Shown one piece after another: positions 26,476-35,256 of a stretch of DNA of 64,000 nt. The DNA is from Chryseobacterium sp. 7 (lineage in GTDB: Bacteria; Bacteroidota; Bacteroidia; Flavobacteriales; Weeksellaceae), in NCBI RefSeq assembly GCF_003663845.1, contig NZ_RCCA01000001.1, forward strand, positions 3,162,001 to 3,226,000, written 5' to 3'. The notes beneath the pieces are model-generated. The model was not told where the DNA came from. It saw only the letters and a list, made by a program, of their open reading frames with translations, and did not search any database. The stretch's first letter is position 1. Every line of letters begins with the position of its first letter. Made by a program: the position numbers and the translations under genes.

Positions 26476-28203
26476 ATGAGAATGATGAAACATAAATATC
26501 TCTTTTTATTTTTTATAGTTAATAATGCATTTTTTGCTCAAAAGATACTTGAGAATGATTCTCTAAAAAAATATAGTTTCTTAGATCTTAAAGTTAAATT
26601 TGATGAGTATTACCATAGAGATAAAACCCGTGAATCTAAATTAATCGCTAAATATTTTCTTCAAAAGGCAAAAACTGAAAGAAATCAAAGTCAAATAGCA
26701 GAAGGGTATATGCTTATGCAGTTTGACGCAGGATTTACCGATGCCTTGAAGTATATTGATAGCGTAGGAATCTATTCTAAAAGTTTAGACAAAAAAATAT
26801 ACCCCGCAAAAATTTATTTACTACGTGGAAACTTATACTTTAAATTTGATTATTTAAAACAAGCACTTGATAGTTACATTTTGGCATTAAAATATGCAAA
26901 AGAAAATAAAAACGAAAGACAAATTGCTTTTACAGAGCTCAATATTGCTTTTTTACAAAACTATATTGGAAAATATAAAGAGGCAGCAAAAACTTTTAGA
27001 CATTATTTGTATAATGGTAAGTCCTTATACAGTATTGAACGGAGCCAGATACAGCAGAATTTAGTGGATGCCTATATAGTTCTTAATGAGTTAGATTCTG
27101 CAAAAGCATTAATTCAAGAAGGAATTCAATTTTCTTTAAAAAGTAAAGATAAGTACAATTACTATAAATACTTATCTCAACAGGGCTATTATAATGTTAA
27201 AACGAAAAATTACACGAAAGCAGTCAGCGACTTGCAGCTTTGTAAAAAATACTTTTCAACAGATTCTAGTGATTTAAATACTAACTATACCTTATTTGTT
27301 TTGGGTAAAGCTTACGTAGGATTACATGAAAAGGACAAAGCAGTTCAAAATTTTATAAAGATAGATTCTAATATACAGAAAAGCAATAATACTTTTCCTG
27401 AACTTCGAGAAGTATATACCTATCTCATAGATTATTACAAAGAAAAGAACGATAAAGAAAAACAATTGTATTATATTGACCGTTTTTTAAAAGTAGACAA
27501 AAAACTTGATGAGCAGTTTCAATATTTGTCCACAGAACTGCCCAAGAAATATGATACCCCTACCCTTTTACAGGAAAAAGAAGATATCATCAACGATTTA
27601 AAAAACAGGAAAACAATTTTATATGCTTCAATTGGTATCTTATTATTAATTCTTTTCTTGATTCTTTATCTTTATTATAAAGCAAAGAAAACAGCAAAAG
27701 AACAACGAAAAATTGCCCAGGAACTGATTCATAGTATTGAAAAAAGAAATTCTGAATCTACTACAGATATTAAAAAAGAAATTCCTGAGCTGTCTCAAAC
27801 TCCTGAACATGCTGAAACAGAAAATATAATAACTAAAACTGTTCCAGAAGAGGTTACTCTATTTATTCTAAATGAATTGGAAACTTTTGAAAATAAACAA
27901 TTGTTTTTAAAAAATGGGATTACATTAGCCAGTCTGGCAAAAAATATAAAAACCAATACGTCTTATTTGTCTGAAACGATCAATAATCATAAAGGCAAGA
28001 ATTTCACTTCCTATCTTAATGACCTGCGCATTGATTACGTCTTGGAACGGCTTGTAACCGATAAGAAATTCCGGTCTTATAAATTACCGGCTATTGCCGA
28101 AGAAATTGGTTATAATAATGTGCAGGCATTTGCGGCTGCATTTAAGAAAAAAACCGGAACTACCCCTTCAATTTACATTAAAGAAATCGAGACTCAACAA
28201 TAA
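26476..28203 (+). CDS. Membrane TPR protein with C-terminal AraC-type HTH
   Basis: 575 residues from ATG 26476, which gives a clean signal sequence MRMMKHKYLFLFF; the frame extends upstream to 26431 but with unrelated hydrophobic codons. Residues about 60-370 are tetratricopeptide repeats (for example YLKQALDSYILALKYAKENK), predicted outside the cytoplasm. One membrane helix (about 392-413) follows, then a linker and a double HTH (about 475-570: SYLSETINNHKGKNFTSYL and VQAFAAAFKKKTGTTPS). This one-component regulator type is expanded in Chryseobacterium. It lies 247 bp upstream of the precursor peptide, on the same strand, and may control the operon. Confidence 0.8.
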   Translation: MRMMKHKYLFLFFIVNNAFFAQKILENDSLKKYSFLDLKVKFDEYYHRDKTRESKLIAKYFLQKAKTERNQSQIAEGYMLMQFDAGFTDALKYIDSVGIYSKSLDKKIYPAKIYLLRGNLYFKFDYLKQALDSYILALKYAKENKNERQIAFTELNIAFLQNYIGKYKEAAKTFRHYLYNGKSLYSIERSQIQQNLVDAYIVLNELDSAKALIQEGIQFSLKSKDKYNYYKYLSQQGYYNVKTKNYTKAVSDLQLCKKYFSTDSSDLNTNYTLFVLGKAYVGLHEKDKAVQNFIKIDSNIQKSNNTFPELREVYTYLIDYYKEKNDKEKQLYYIDRFLKVDKKLDEQFQYLSTELPKKYDTPTLLQEKEDIINDLKNRKTILYASIGILLLILFLILYLYYKAKKTAKEQRKIAQELIHSIEKRNSESTTDIKKEIPELSQTPEHAETENIITKTVPEEVTLFILNELETFENKQLFLKNGITLASLAKNIKTNTSYLSETINNHKGKNFTSYLNDLRIDYVLERLVTDKKFRSYKLPAIAEEIGYNNVQAFAAAFKKKTGTTPSIYIKEIETQQ

Positions 28204-28293
28204 TTTAATCAACTGATTTTCAATTGTTTTTAATTTTAGCAATTTATAAATTCATAATATGAATTTATAAATCCTGATACCTATTATTTTTTT

Positions 28294-28377
28294 ATGCTCA
28301 ACTCTTGCCTAAGTTTGTCTCAGGTAAAAACACAAGTATTTTCTTTTCGTAATGCGCAGTATGAAAAGTATAAATAG
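28294..28377 (+). pseudogene. Possible remnant of an exported-protein gene
   Basis: A 27-codon frame opens MLNSCLSLSQVKTQVFSF and stops after EKYK. It looks like the end of a signal peptide and the first residues of a mature secreted protein, cut off abruptly. It overlaps a possible -7 element (TAAGTTTG, 28310-28317) for the following peptide gene. It may be a decayed gene or chance. Confidence 0.2.
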
Positions 28378-28391
28378 AGCTGATCAGCAAA

Positions 28392-28409
28392 AATCCCATG
28401 TCAGGGATT
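28392..28409 (+). promoter_or_regulatory. Small hairpin in the leader of the precursor-peptide mRNA
   Basis: AATCCC and GGGATT form a perfect 6-bp stem with a 6-base loop, 41 bases before the precursor ATG. There is no T-run, so it is not an intrinsic terminator. It could affect translation or stability if the transcript starts near 28320. Confidence 0.3.
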
Positions 28410-28450
28410 GTATGACAAAAACATTAATCATCTAAAAAAAATTAAAGCAG

Positions 28451-28624
28451 ATGGAAAGACAAACAAAAAAATTAAGCTTAGATGCCTTTAAGGATATGGC
28501 AGAAAAAGTACAAACAGAAGAAGTAATGCAAAAAGTCGAAGGAGGCGATTTCAGTGAATGCCACGGTACTACAGGGCAAATTGCTAAAGCTATCATAGCC
28601 ATAGGAAAAGAAATTTTCTTATAG
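28451..28624 (+). CDS. Peptide natural-product precursor with GG leader
   Basis: A 57-aa peptide. Leader residues 1-32 contain LSLDAFKDMAEKV and end QKVEGG, the pattern of Bacteroidetes double-glycine leaders recognised by C39 peptidase transporters. The predicted core is residues 33-57: it begins DFSECHGTTG and continues as an amphipathic hydrophobic helix (AKAIIAIGKEIF). It has one Cys (37) and one His (38). It is the first gene of a same-strand operon that contains a CPBP protease, a possible peptide-modifying enzyme, a C39 exporter and a HlyD protein. Bacteriocin function is inferred from the leader and this context. Too short to be called by many gene finders. Confidence 0.85.
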   Translation: MERQTKKLSLDAFKDMAEKVQTEEVMQKVEGGDFSECHGTTGQIAKAIIAIGKEIFL

Positions 28625-28703
28625 AATGTAGAGTTTATAATTCAAGGAAGTGCAAAAGTTCTTCCTTGAATTTTTATATAATATCGATTACTATACAAAA
28701 CTA

Positions 28704-29408
28704 ATGGTTTATATTAAAAATTTATTTTATTTTTATTTTTCCCCCACCAAAGAAACTGTATCTTCCTTACCTCTTTGTTCAAAAATTATTAATATTTTCA
28801 GTTTTTTGCTATTACAATATTTATTTATATTACTAATTACGGGAATTAGAATTCTTTTACAAATCAAAGGCATTTTAGAACCTCTAAAATATGATGGAGA
28901 AATGAATACATTAACAAATTCCTTATTTCTTTCGGTGCTTTTAGGTCCTTTATTAGAGGAGATTGTTTTTAGATTATGGCTTATATATGATAAAATAAAT
29001 ATATCTATAAGTGTTGCATATATTTTATTATGGGTAAGTGCAAAAGTTTTTGGAGTGCATTGGTTCAGTAGTATTCCATATGTATTAATTTTCGTTTTAG
29101 TATTTATTTCAATTTTTACAGCATTATTTTTTCTTTTGAAAAGATATGAAAATCAGAAAATAATCAGTTTTTGGGAGAAGAATCAAAAATTATTTATTAT
29201 CATATCCTGTATTTTTTTTGGTGCTATTCACATAGGAAACTATACGACAAATAATAATTCTATAATTTACTATTTTATAACTTTTGCTCCTCAAATTTTC
29301 TTCGGATTCATTCTATGCTATATAAGAATAAGGATGGGATTTGGAGCTAGTGTTGCCACACATTCTATAAACAATTTTATACCACTGATTCTTTCTAAAA
29401 TAATATGA
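28704..29408 (+). CDS. CPBP family intramembrane metalloprotease
   Basis: 234 residues from ATG 28704; an upstream alternative start at 28650 adds 18 residues and would leave only 25 bp after the precursor. About six to seven membrane helices. Motif 1 is LEEIVFR (EExxxR, about residue 85), motif 2 is FFGAIH (FxxxH, about 171-176), motif 3 is HSINN (about 220), so all ABI/CAAX protease residues are present. In bacteriocin loci, such proteins give producer immunity or help process the leader. Its stop overlaps the next ATG (ATGA at 29405-29408), indicating translational coupling. Confidence 0.85.
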   Translation: MVYIKNLFYFYFSPTKETVSSLPLCSKIINIFSFLLLQYLFILLITGIRILLQIKGILEPLKYDGEMNTLTNSLFLSVLLGPLLEEIVFRLWLIYDKINISISVAYILLWVSAKVFGVHWFSSIPYVLIFVLVFISIFTALFFLLKRYENQKIISFWEKNQKLFIIISCIFFGAIHIGNYTTNNNSIIYYFITFAPQIFFGFILCYIRIRMGFGASVATHSINNFIPLILSKII

Positions 29409-30607
29409 ACAATCCATTACAACCAATATTGTTGCCTTTTCTAGAACAAGGATTGGAAACACAAAATCAAAATATTAAGCTTTTGCTTTACAAAAGAGAT
29501 GTGAACATTTTTAATTCTTTAGATTTTGAAAGTGAAACAATTTATCAAGAACCTTTATTTTTCTCTTATTTTAATAGTAGTGACAGTAGTATTGTGCCAT
29601 TAGAACAAATCTTGGCTGGATTTTCTAGTGAGAATAAATTTCGAGTGCAAACTGACAATTTTGGAAGATTCTATATACCGAATACAGGCTGGATCATTAC
29701 TAATGAAAAAAATACTCGTTTGGTATTTCACAAGAAAGAAATGCTTTTAGAAAAAGAAGGCTTAGAGGTAGATTTTACTATAGAGCATCTTTCTTTAATA
29801 GAAAATACTTCTATAGAAGTACTAAAGTATCCTATTCCACTTTTGGAACAATGTTTTTTTAATGTTGATAAGAAATTAATAGAGGTAGAAATAGAGAAAA
29901 TAACAGAAAAGCATTTAGTACATCTTACTAAAGCTTATCAACTCATTAAGAAGAATATACCAACGCAATTTCAATTAATTGAAAAATATGCTAATAAATG
30001 TATGGTTTTCAATGTAGACACCTATGAAAGAAACTCTTTTGCTACTCCGAAAGCGGTCGGCATAGGGTTCTATAATGCTTACCAAGAAAATTATGATGAA
30101 GTGTTTTTTGTAGATGATATTGCACATCAGACAGGTCATGTCATCTTTTATACTTTACTTTCCAACGTTGAAGATTTTTTCAAAGTTCCTAAAGAAACAG
30201 TTTTAGAAACTATTAAATTGCCTAACGGAACTTTTATAGAAAATAGAGATTTGTACGTATTATTCCATGCTTTTTACACTTATTATACGAGCTTTACTTG
30301 TCTAGATGCATGTCTAGATGCAGGAGATTTTGACAAAAGACAAGTTCATGAAGCCAAAGGAAGAATTGCGTTCTATATCAATAAATGTTACAATGATTTT
30401 GTTCTAATAGATAAAGAACCATTTGCAACAGAAGAAAATGCATTAAAATATTTTACTGAAAATGGTTTAAGTATATACAAAGAAATTAAAAACACATGGT
30501 TAGAAATGTCAAAAAAATGGTTTGATGAAGTTAAAGTCTATGATTTAAGCAATCAACCCTATAATTTTACCTATTCCAAGTTTATAGAGCTAAATCCATT
30601 AACATAA
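29405..30607 (+). CDS. HExxH-like putative peptide-modifying enzyme (HQTGH variant)
   Basis: 400 residues, no signal peptide, cytoplasmic. The centre reads SFATPKAVGIGFYNA, then VDDIAHQTGHVIFYTLL (His241 and His245) and LYVLFHAFYTYY (His288). This is the layout of the HEXXH-motif proteins found in RiPP clusters, some of which are reported as iron/2-oxoglutarate peptide beta-hydroxylases, but Glu of HExxH is replaced by Gln242. Loss of the Glu argues against a protease role, while the three His could still hold a metal. It is translationally coupled to the CPBP gene and sits between precursor and exporter. The family call is a pattern judgement, not a database result. Confidence 0.55.
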   Translation: MNNPLQPILLPFLEQGLETQNQNIKLLLYKRDVNIFNSLDFESETIYQEPLFFSYFNSSDSSIVPLEQILAGFSSENKFRVQTDNFGRFYIPNTGWIITNEKNTRLVFHKKEMLLEKEGLEVDFTIEHLSLIENTSIEVLKYPIPLLEQCFFNVDKKLIEVEIEKITEKHLVHLTKAYQLIKKNIPTQFQLIEKYANKCMVFNVDTYERNSFATPKAVGIGFYNAYQENYDEVFFVDDIAHQTGHVIFYTLLSNVEDFFKVPKETVLETIKLPNGTFIENRDLYVLFHAFYTYYTSFTCLDACLDAGDFDKRQVHEAKGRIAFYINKCYNDFVLIDKEPFATEENALKYFTENGLSIYKEIKNTWLEMSKKWFDEVKVYDLSNQPYNFTYSKFIELNPLT

Positions 30608-30620
30608 TAAAAAAAACTTA

Positions 30621-31409
30621 ATGAAGATAACAGTTTTATTTTGTCTTTTTATGTTTTCTTTATTTTCTTCCCAAGAAAAAGATGCAAGACAAATTTTACA
30701 ACAGGAAATTATAAAAGAACATTTGGAAAATGGTGCATGGAAGTATATGCTTTTTTCTAAAGAATGGCAAGATAATATTGATGCTGGTCTGAAAAAAGAC
30801 AGTACTATTGCTTACCTCTGGCAGCAAAAAGCAATGCCTCTGTTTAAGCAAAGAAAATATGAATTGGGAATGCCTCTTATTGATAAAGCAGTATATTATG
30901 ATGAGGAAGCTTATCTACCATATCGAGCTTTTATCTTGTGTATTTTTGTCAAAAATTATTCTAAGGCTATAGATGATTTTAAAGAATGTGTAAAAAAGTA
31001 TGGAAATCAATATGAAATGGATCACACTTATAACTTTTACATTGCCTTGTGTTATCTTCAGTTGAATCTATTTGATAAAGCAGAAAAATTACTCTCGGAT
31101 GACATTAAGTCTACGGTTAATAAAAACGGTGAAGATTGGGTAAATCCAGTTACTTTATTTTATTACGGTATTGCGAAATATGAACAACAAAAATGGAAAG
31201 AAGCAATTGTAGAATTTGATAAGGCTCTAAAACTATATCCTAGATTTTCAGATGCTAAATTCTATAAAGCTATATGCTTAAAACATTTGAATGATACTAT
31301 TAAAGCTAATATTCTTTTAGCTGAAGGTAAAAAAGATGCAGAAGAAGGTAATACAATTAGTGAAAGTAATGCTATTTATGAAAAATATCCTTATCAGGTA
31401 ATATGGTGA
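30621..31409 (+). CDS. Exported TPR protein of the peptide operon
   Basis: 262 residues with a signal peptide ending LFSSQ (about residue 18). The rest consists of tetratricopeptide repeats: AYLWQQKAMPLFKQRKYELG, YNFYIALCYLQLNLFDKAEK and WKEAIVEFDKALKLYPRFS. There is no Cys at the signal cleavage site, so it is periplasmic rather than a lipoprotein. It lies 13 bp after the HQTGH gene and its last 7 bases overlap the exporter start. It may act as a scaffold for export or immunity; this is inference from position. Confidence 0.7.
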   Translation: MKITVLFCLFMFSLFSSQEKDARQILQQEIIKEHLENGAWKYMLFSKEWQDNIDAGLKKDSTIAYLWQQKAMPLFKQRKYELGMPLIDKAVYYDEEAYLPYRAFILCIFVKNYSKAIDDFKECVKKYGNQYEMDHTYNFYIALCYLQLNLFDKAEKLLSDDIKSTVNKNGEDWVNPVTLFYYGIAKYEQQKWKEAIVEFDKALKLYPRFSDAKFYKAICLKHLNDTIKANILLAEGKKDAEEGNTISESNAIYEKYPYQVIW

Positions 31410-33598
31410 TAAAAAATAAGTTCCCTTTTTATAAACAACTAGACAGTAGGGATTGTGGACCTACTTGTTTACGAATGATTGCTAAATTTTATGGCAAAAC
31501 ATTTTCTAGAGAGTTTTTACGAGAAAAAGCCAGCATTACAACTACAGGTGTAACAATGGCAGGCATAGCAGAGGCTGCGGAGGCTATTGAATTGAGAGCT
31601 TTAGGTGTGCGAGTTTCAATGGAAAGCTTAGTTAATGAAGCACCGACTCCCTTTATTGTGCCCTGGAGACAAAAGCACTTTGTAGTTGTATACAAAACTG
31701 ATGAAAATAAAATTTCTGTAGCAGATCCAGCTCAAGGTTTGCTAAGTTATTCTCATGAAGATTTTAGATTAGCCTGGACTAATGCAGCAGATGAAACTGG
31801 ATTTTGTCTTTTATTAGAACCTAATACAAAATTCGATAGTCAGGAGGGCGAGAAAATACAAGCAAAAGGCTTTTCATTTTTATATCCTTACTTTAAACCT
31901 TATAAAAAACTGATTAATCAGCTATTTATCGGTTTGCTGGTGGCTACTGTTATTCAATTTATTTTACCTTTTCTAATGCAGACGGTTGTGGATGTTGGGG
32001 TAAATAACAAGGATATTCCATTTATATATTTGATTTTAGCATCACAATTCATTCTTATATCAACTCAAACCTTGGTCAGTATTTTTAGAGAATGGGTACT
32101 TATACATATAACAAGTAGATTTAATATCAAAATGATTTCTGATTTTTTGTATAAAATGCTTAAACTTCCAGTTAATTATTTTGATACTCGAAATGCAGGA
32201 GAACATTTACAAAGAATCAGTGATCATACTCGTGTCCAAAACTTTGTTTCTTCTTCCACGCTTAATATGCTGTTTTCGATAGTAACTTTTATTGTTTTCA
32301 ATGGTATTTTAGCATATTATAGTCTTAAAATATTTTTAGTTTTCCTAGTTTCTGCCATTTTATATACAGGTTGGACTTTCTTTTTCTTAAAGAAAAGGGC
32401 AGAATTAGATTTTAAGCGTTTTGACCAAACTTCACAAAGCCAAAACAATCTATTGCAAATAATTAGTGGCATAAAAGAAATTAAACTAAATAATTCACAA
32501 CGTAAAAATCGATGGAAATGGGAATTTACACAAATTACATTATTTAAAACTTCCTTAAGTTCTTTAAAGTTAGCACAATATCAAAGTGTTGGAGCAAGTA
32601 CGATTAATGAATTTAAAAATATTTTCATCACTTTTCTTTCTGCAAAGGCGGTAATAGATGGAGATCTTACATTAGGGATGATGACTTCGATACAATATAT
32701 AGTGGGACAACTCAATGTTCCACTTACTAACTCTATAACTTTCATCCAAAATTGGCAAGACGCTAAAATTAGTTTAGAAAGACTTTCTCAGGTACATACA
32801 AAGGAAGATGAAGATGTAGTATCTGAAAATAAGCTAAAGGAGTTGCCTAAAGATAAAAGCATTATTCTTCGAGACGTATCTTATAGATATGGAGGTAAAT
32901 CTACACCATTTGTTTTAAAAAATATTAACTGTATAATTCCCGAAGGAAAAACTACAGCAATTGTAGGTGCTAGTGGAAGTGGCAAGACAACTTTAATGAA
33001 GCTTTTATTAAAGTTTTATGATGCTACACAAGGAAATATTGATATAGGTAGTGTTGATTTAGCGGGTATAAATAATGATTTTTGGAGAATGAATTGTGGA
33101 GCGGTAATGCAAGACACTTTTATGTTTAATGATACTATTGCCGGTAATATATCTGAATCCGAACAAAATGAAATTATTGATAGGGAAAAACTATATCATT
33201 CTGCTTTTGTTGCCAATATTGATGAGTTTATACAAACTTTACCCAATAAATACAATACTGAATTAGGAACATCTGGTGTTCGGCTAAGTGGTGGACAGGA
33301 ACAAAGAATGATGATTGCAAGAGCTGTATATAAAAACCCGTCTTATGTTTTTTTTGATGAGGCAACATCTGCTTTAGATGCTAATAATGAAAAAGTAATT
33401 ATGGAAAACCTCAATCAATTCATCAAAGGAAGAACATCAATTATAGTGGCTCATAGATTGAGTACCGTAAAAAATGCAGATCAGATTATTGTTCTTGAAA
33501 AAGGAGAAATTGTAGAACAAGGAAATCATGAAGATTTAGTTTCAATGCGTGGTAAATATTATGAATTAGTCAAAAACCAATTAGAATTAGGCAATTAA
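31403..33598 (+). CDS. Peptidase-containing ABC exporter (C39, PCAT)
   Basis: 731 residues in three parts. The N-terminal C39 peptidase has Gln12, Cys18 (QLDSRDCGPTC), His92 (KHFVVVY) and Asp108 (DPAQG), so the cysteine-protease residues are complete. Residues about 165-440 are the six-helix membrane domain. The ATPase has GASGSGKTT (about 522), the signature LSGGQEQRMMIARA and Walker B YVFFDEATSALD, then an H-loop in VAHRLST. Such transporters cut double-glycine leaders and export the core peptide across the inner membrane. It is followed one base later by its HlyD partner. Confidence 0.95.
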   Translation: MVIKNKFPFYKQLDSRDCGPTCLRMIAKFYGKTFSREFLREKASITTTGVTMAGIAEAAEAIELRALGVRVSMESLVNEAPTPFIVPWRQKHFVVVYKTDENKISVADPAQGLLSYSHEDFRLAWTNAADETGFCLLLEPNTKFDSQEGEKIQAKGFSFLYPYFKPYKKLINQLFIGLLVATVIQFILPFLMQTVVDVGVNNKDIPFIYLILASQFILISTQTLVSIFREWVLIHITSRFNIKMISDFLYKMLKLPVNYFDTRNAGEHLQRISDHTRVQNFVSSSTLNMLFSIVTFIVFNGILAYYSLKIFLVFLVSAILYTGWTFFFLKKRAELDFKRFDQTSQSQNNLLQIISGIKEIKLNNSQRKNRWKWEFTQITLFKTSLSSLKLAQYQSVGASTINEFKNIFITFLSAKAVIDGDLTLGMMTSIQYIVGQLNVPLTNSITFIQNWQDAKISLERLSQVHTKEDEDVVSENKLKELPKDKSIILRDVSYRYGGKSTPFVLKNINCIIPEGKTTAIVGASGSGKTTLMKLLLKFYDATQGNIDIGSVDLAGINNDFWRMNCGAVMQDTFMFNDTIAGNISESEQNEIIDREKLYHSAFVANIDEFIQTLPNKYNTELGTSGVRLSGGQEQRMMIARAVYKNPSYVFFDEATSALDANNEKVIMENLNQFIKGRTSIIVAHRLSTVKNADQIIVLEKGEIVEQGNHEDLVSMRGKYYELVKNQLELGN

Positions 33599-33599
33599 T

Positions 33600-34886
33600 A
33601 TGGACGAAATAAACGATGGTCTAAAAATTTATAGTGAGGAAGTCAGAGATATTTTGACAGATCCCCCAAAAACTATTTTGAAGTGGGGGAATACAATATT
33701 ATTAAGTTTTATAATTATTTTACTTCTTATTTCTTGGTTTGTTAAGTTTCCAGATATTGTATCTTCTCAAATTATTATAACAACGGAGACTCCGCCTCAA
33801 AAATTAGTTGCTAAAAATTCAGGGAAAATAGATGCTATACTTGTAAGAGATAAAGAAGCTGTTTCAAAAAATACTCCTTTGGCCGTCCTTGAAAATTCTG
33901 CCAGTTATAAAGATGTTTTTTTATTAAAAAGTATTGTGGACACAATTAATTTAGATAAATCAAATTTCCCTTTTGAAAAATTAAAATCTTCACAGCTTGG
34001 AGATGTTGAAAGTGCATTTTCGTCATTTCAAAAAGAATACATTACTAATCAGCTCAATACTAATTTTAAACCTTATAGGGTAGAAAATAATGCACAAAGC
34101 TATGAGGCTATTCAACTCAAAGAAAGACTAAGTTTATTGGAATCTCAGAAAAGTATTAATGAATCTGAATTGAAATTAAAACATAGTGATCTTACCAGAA
34201 GTGAATTATTATATAAAGAAGGAGTGATTTCAATGCAAGAAATTGAGAAGCAAAGAGTTTTATTTCTTCAAGATCAAAAAAACTACAAAAATGTATTAAG
34301 TAATATATCACAATTACGATCATCCATAAACGAGCTTAATAAAAATAATAAAGTCACAATTATAAATGAAAGTAAGGAAAATATAAATTTAGAAAGAAAT
34401 GTGCTTCAATCTTTTTATCAATTAAAAAAATCTATAAAAGATTGGGAATTAAACTATGTTCTTCGCTCAGCAATAAATGGTAGGGTTAACTTTTTACAAT
34501 TATGGTCAGTTAATCAAAGTATTAATATTGGTGATAATGTATTTTCAATCATTCCTATTGGAGGTAATCAGTATATAGGAAAAGTAAAAGCTCCTGCACA
34601 AAATTTTGGAAAGGTTAAAGTAGGTCAAACTGTTAATATTAAATTAGCTAATTATCCCGATCAAGAATTTGGAATCTTAGAGGGTGTTATCGATAATATT
34701 TCTCTGACTCCTGACAAAGATGGTAATTTGCTACTTGATGTCTCTTTACCAAAAGGACTACAAACATCTTATAAAAAAAGAATTGCATTCCAGCAAGAAA
34801 TGAACGGTCGTGCTGATATAATTACCGATGATTTACGTTTGCTGGAAAGGTTGCTTTATCAGTTTAGAAGTATATTCAAAAGATAA
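33600..34886 (+). CDS. HlyD family periplasmic adaptor
   Basis: 428 residues: a short cytoplasmic N-terminus, one membrane helix (about 30-49, ILLSFIIILLLISWF), a split biotinyl-lipoyl domain (about 60-100), a coiled coil (about 160-290) and a beta-barrel with VKAPAQNFGKVKVGQTVNIKL. This is the membrane-fusion protein that links a C39 ABC exporter to an outer-membrane channel. No TolC-like gene lies in the operon, so a housekeeping outer-membrane factor is presumably used. It is the last clear gene of the operon. Confidence 0.9.
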   Translation: MDEINDGLKIYSEEVRDILTDPPKTILKWGNTILLSFIIILLLISWFVKFPDIVSSQIIITTETPPQKLVAKNSGKIDAILVRDKEAVSKNTPLAVLENSASYKDVFLLKSIVDTINLDKSNFPFEKLKSSQLGDVESAFSSFQKEYITNQLNTNFKPYRVENNAQSYEAIQLKERLSLLESQKSINESELKLKHSDLTRSELLYKEGVISMQEIEKQRVLFLQDQKNYKNVLSNISQLRSSINELNKNNKVTIINESKENINLERNVLQSFYQLKKSIKDWELNYVLRSAINGRVNFLQLWSVNQSINIGDNVFSIIPIGGNQYIGKVKAPAQNFGKVKVGQTVNIKLANYPDQEFGILEGVIDNISLTPDKDGNLLLDVSLPKGLQTSYKKRIAFQQEMNGRADIITDDLRLLERLLYQFRSIFKR

Positions 34887-35256
34887 TATAAGGTTTGCTA
34901 GTTGAGTCACTTCAATAAAAGAGCATTAGGTAAGAGGATGGCGGTTGAGCTCGAAGCCATGATAAGTCTGTATACATCTTTTGTTTATAGAAATCTAAAC
35001 AGAGCATTGAAATGCTTAGATGAAATGACAGAAGGATTTGAACTATGAAAGAAGTTTTAAACTCTGCTTTGGAAGAACTTCTAATTTCTAAATATAATAA
35101 TAGACCTTGAATAATATTAGTGTCAAGGTTCGATAATATTACTAACCCTAGCTCGGTTAGCTATATAAAAAAGATATAAAGCTTCATCAGCGATAAGTCT
35201 CTTCTCGTTAGTAACCCTACAAATAGGATGATAATTATACAACCTTTTAAACGCAA
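34887..35256. other. 370-bp region after the peptide operon
   Basis: No complete gene was recognised. It holds two very short overlapping frames (34902-35048 and 35045-35110), a hairpin ACCTTGA/TCAAGGT (35104-35129) without a T-run, and otherwise AT-rich DNA up to the stop of the convergent response regulator. Confidence 0.5.
34902..35048 (+). pseudogene. Short frame, possible gene remnant
   Basis: A 48-codon frame from TTG contains AVELEAMISLYTSFVYRNLN and ends in a TGA that overlaps an ATG in the next frame. The composition looks protein-like (helical, balanced charges) and unlike random AT-rich DNA. It could be the C-terminal stub of a mobile-element gene or a small unknown gene of the peptide operon. 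I cannot assign it to a family. Confidence 0.25.
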
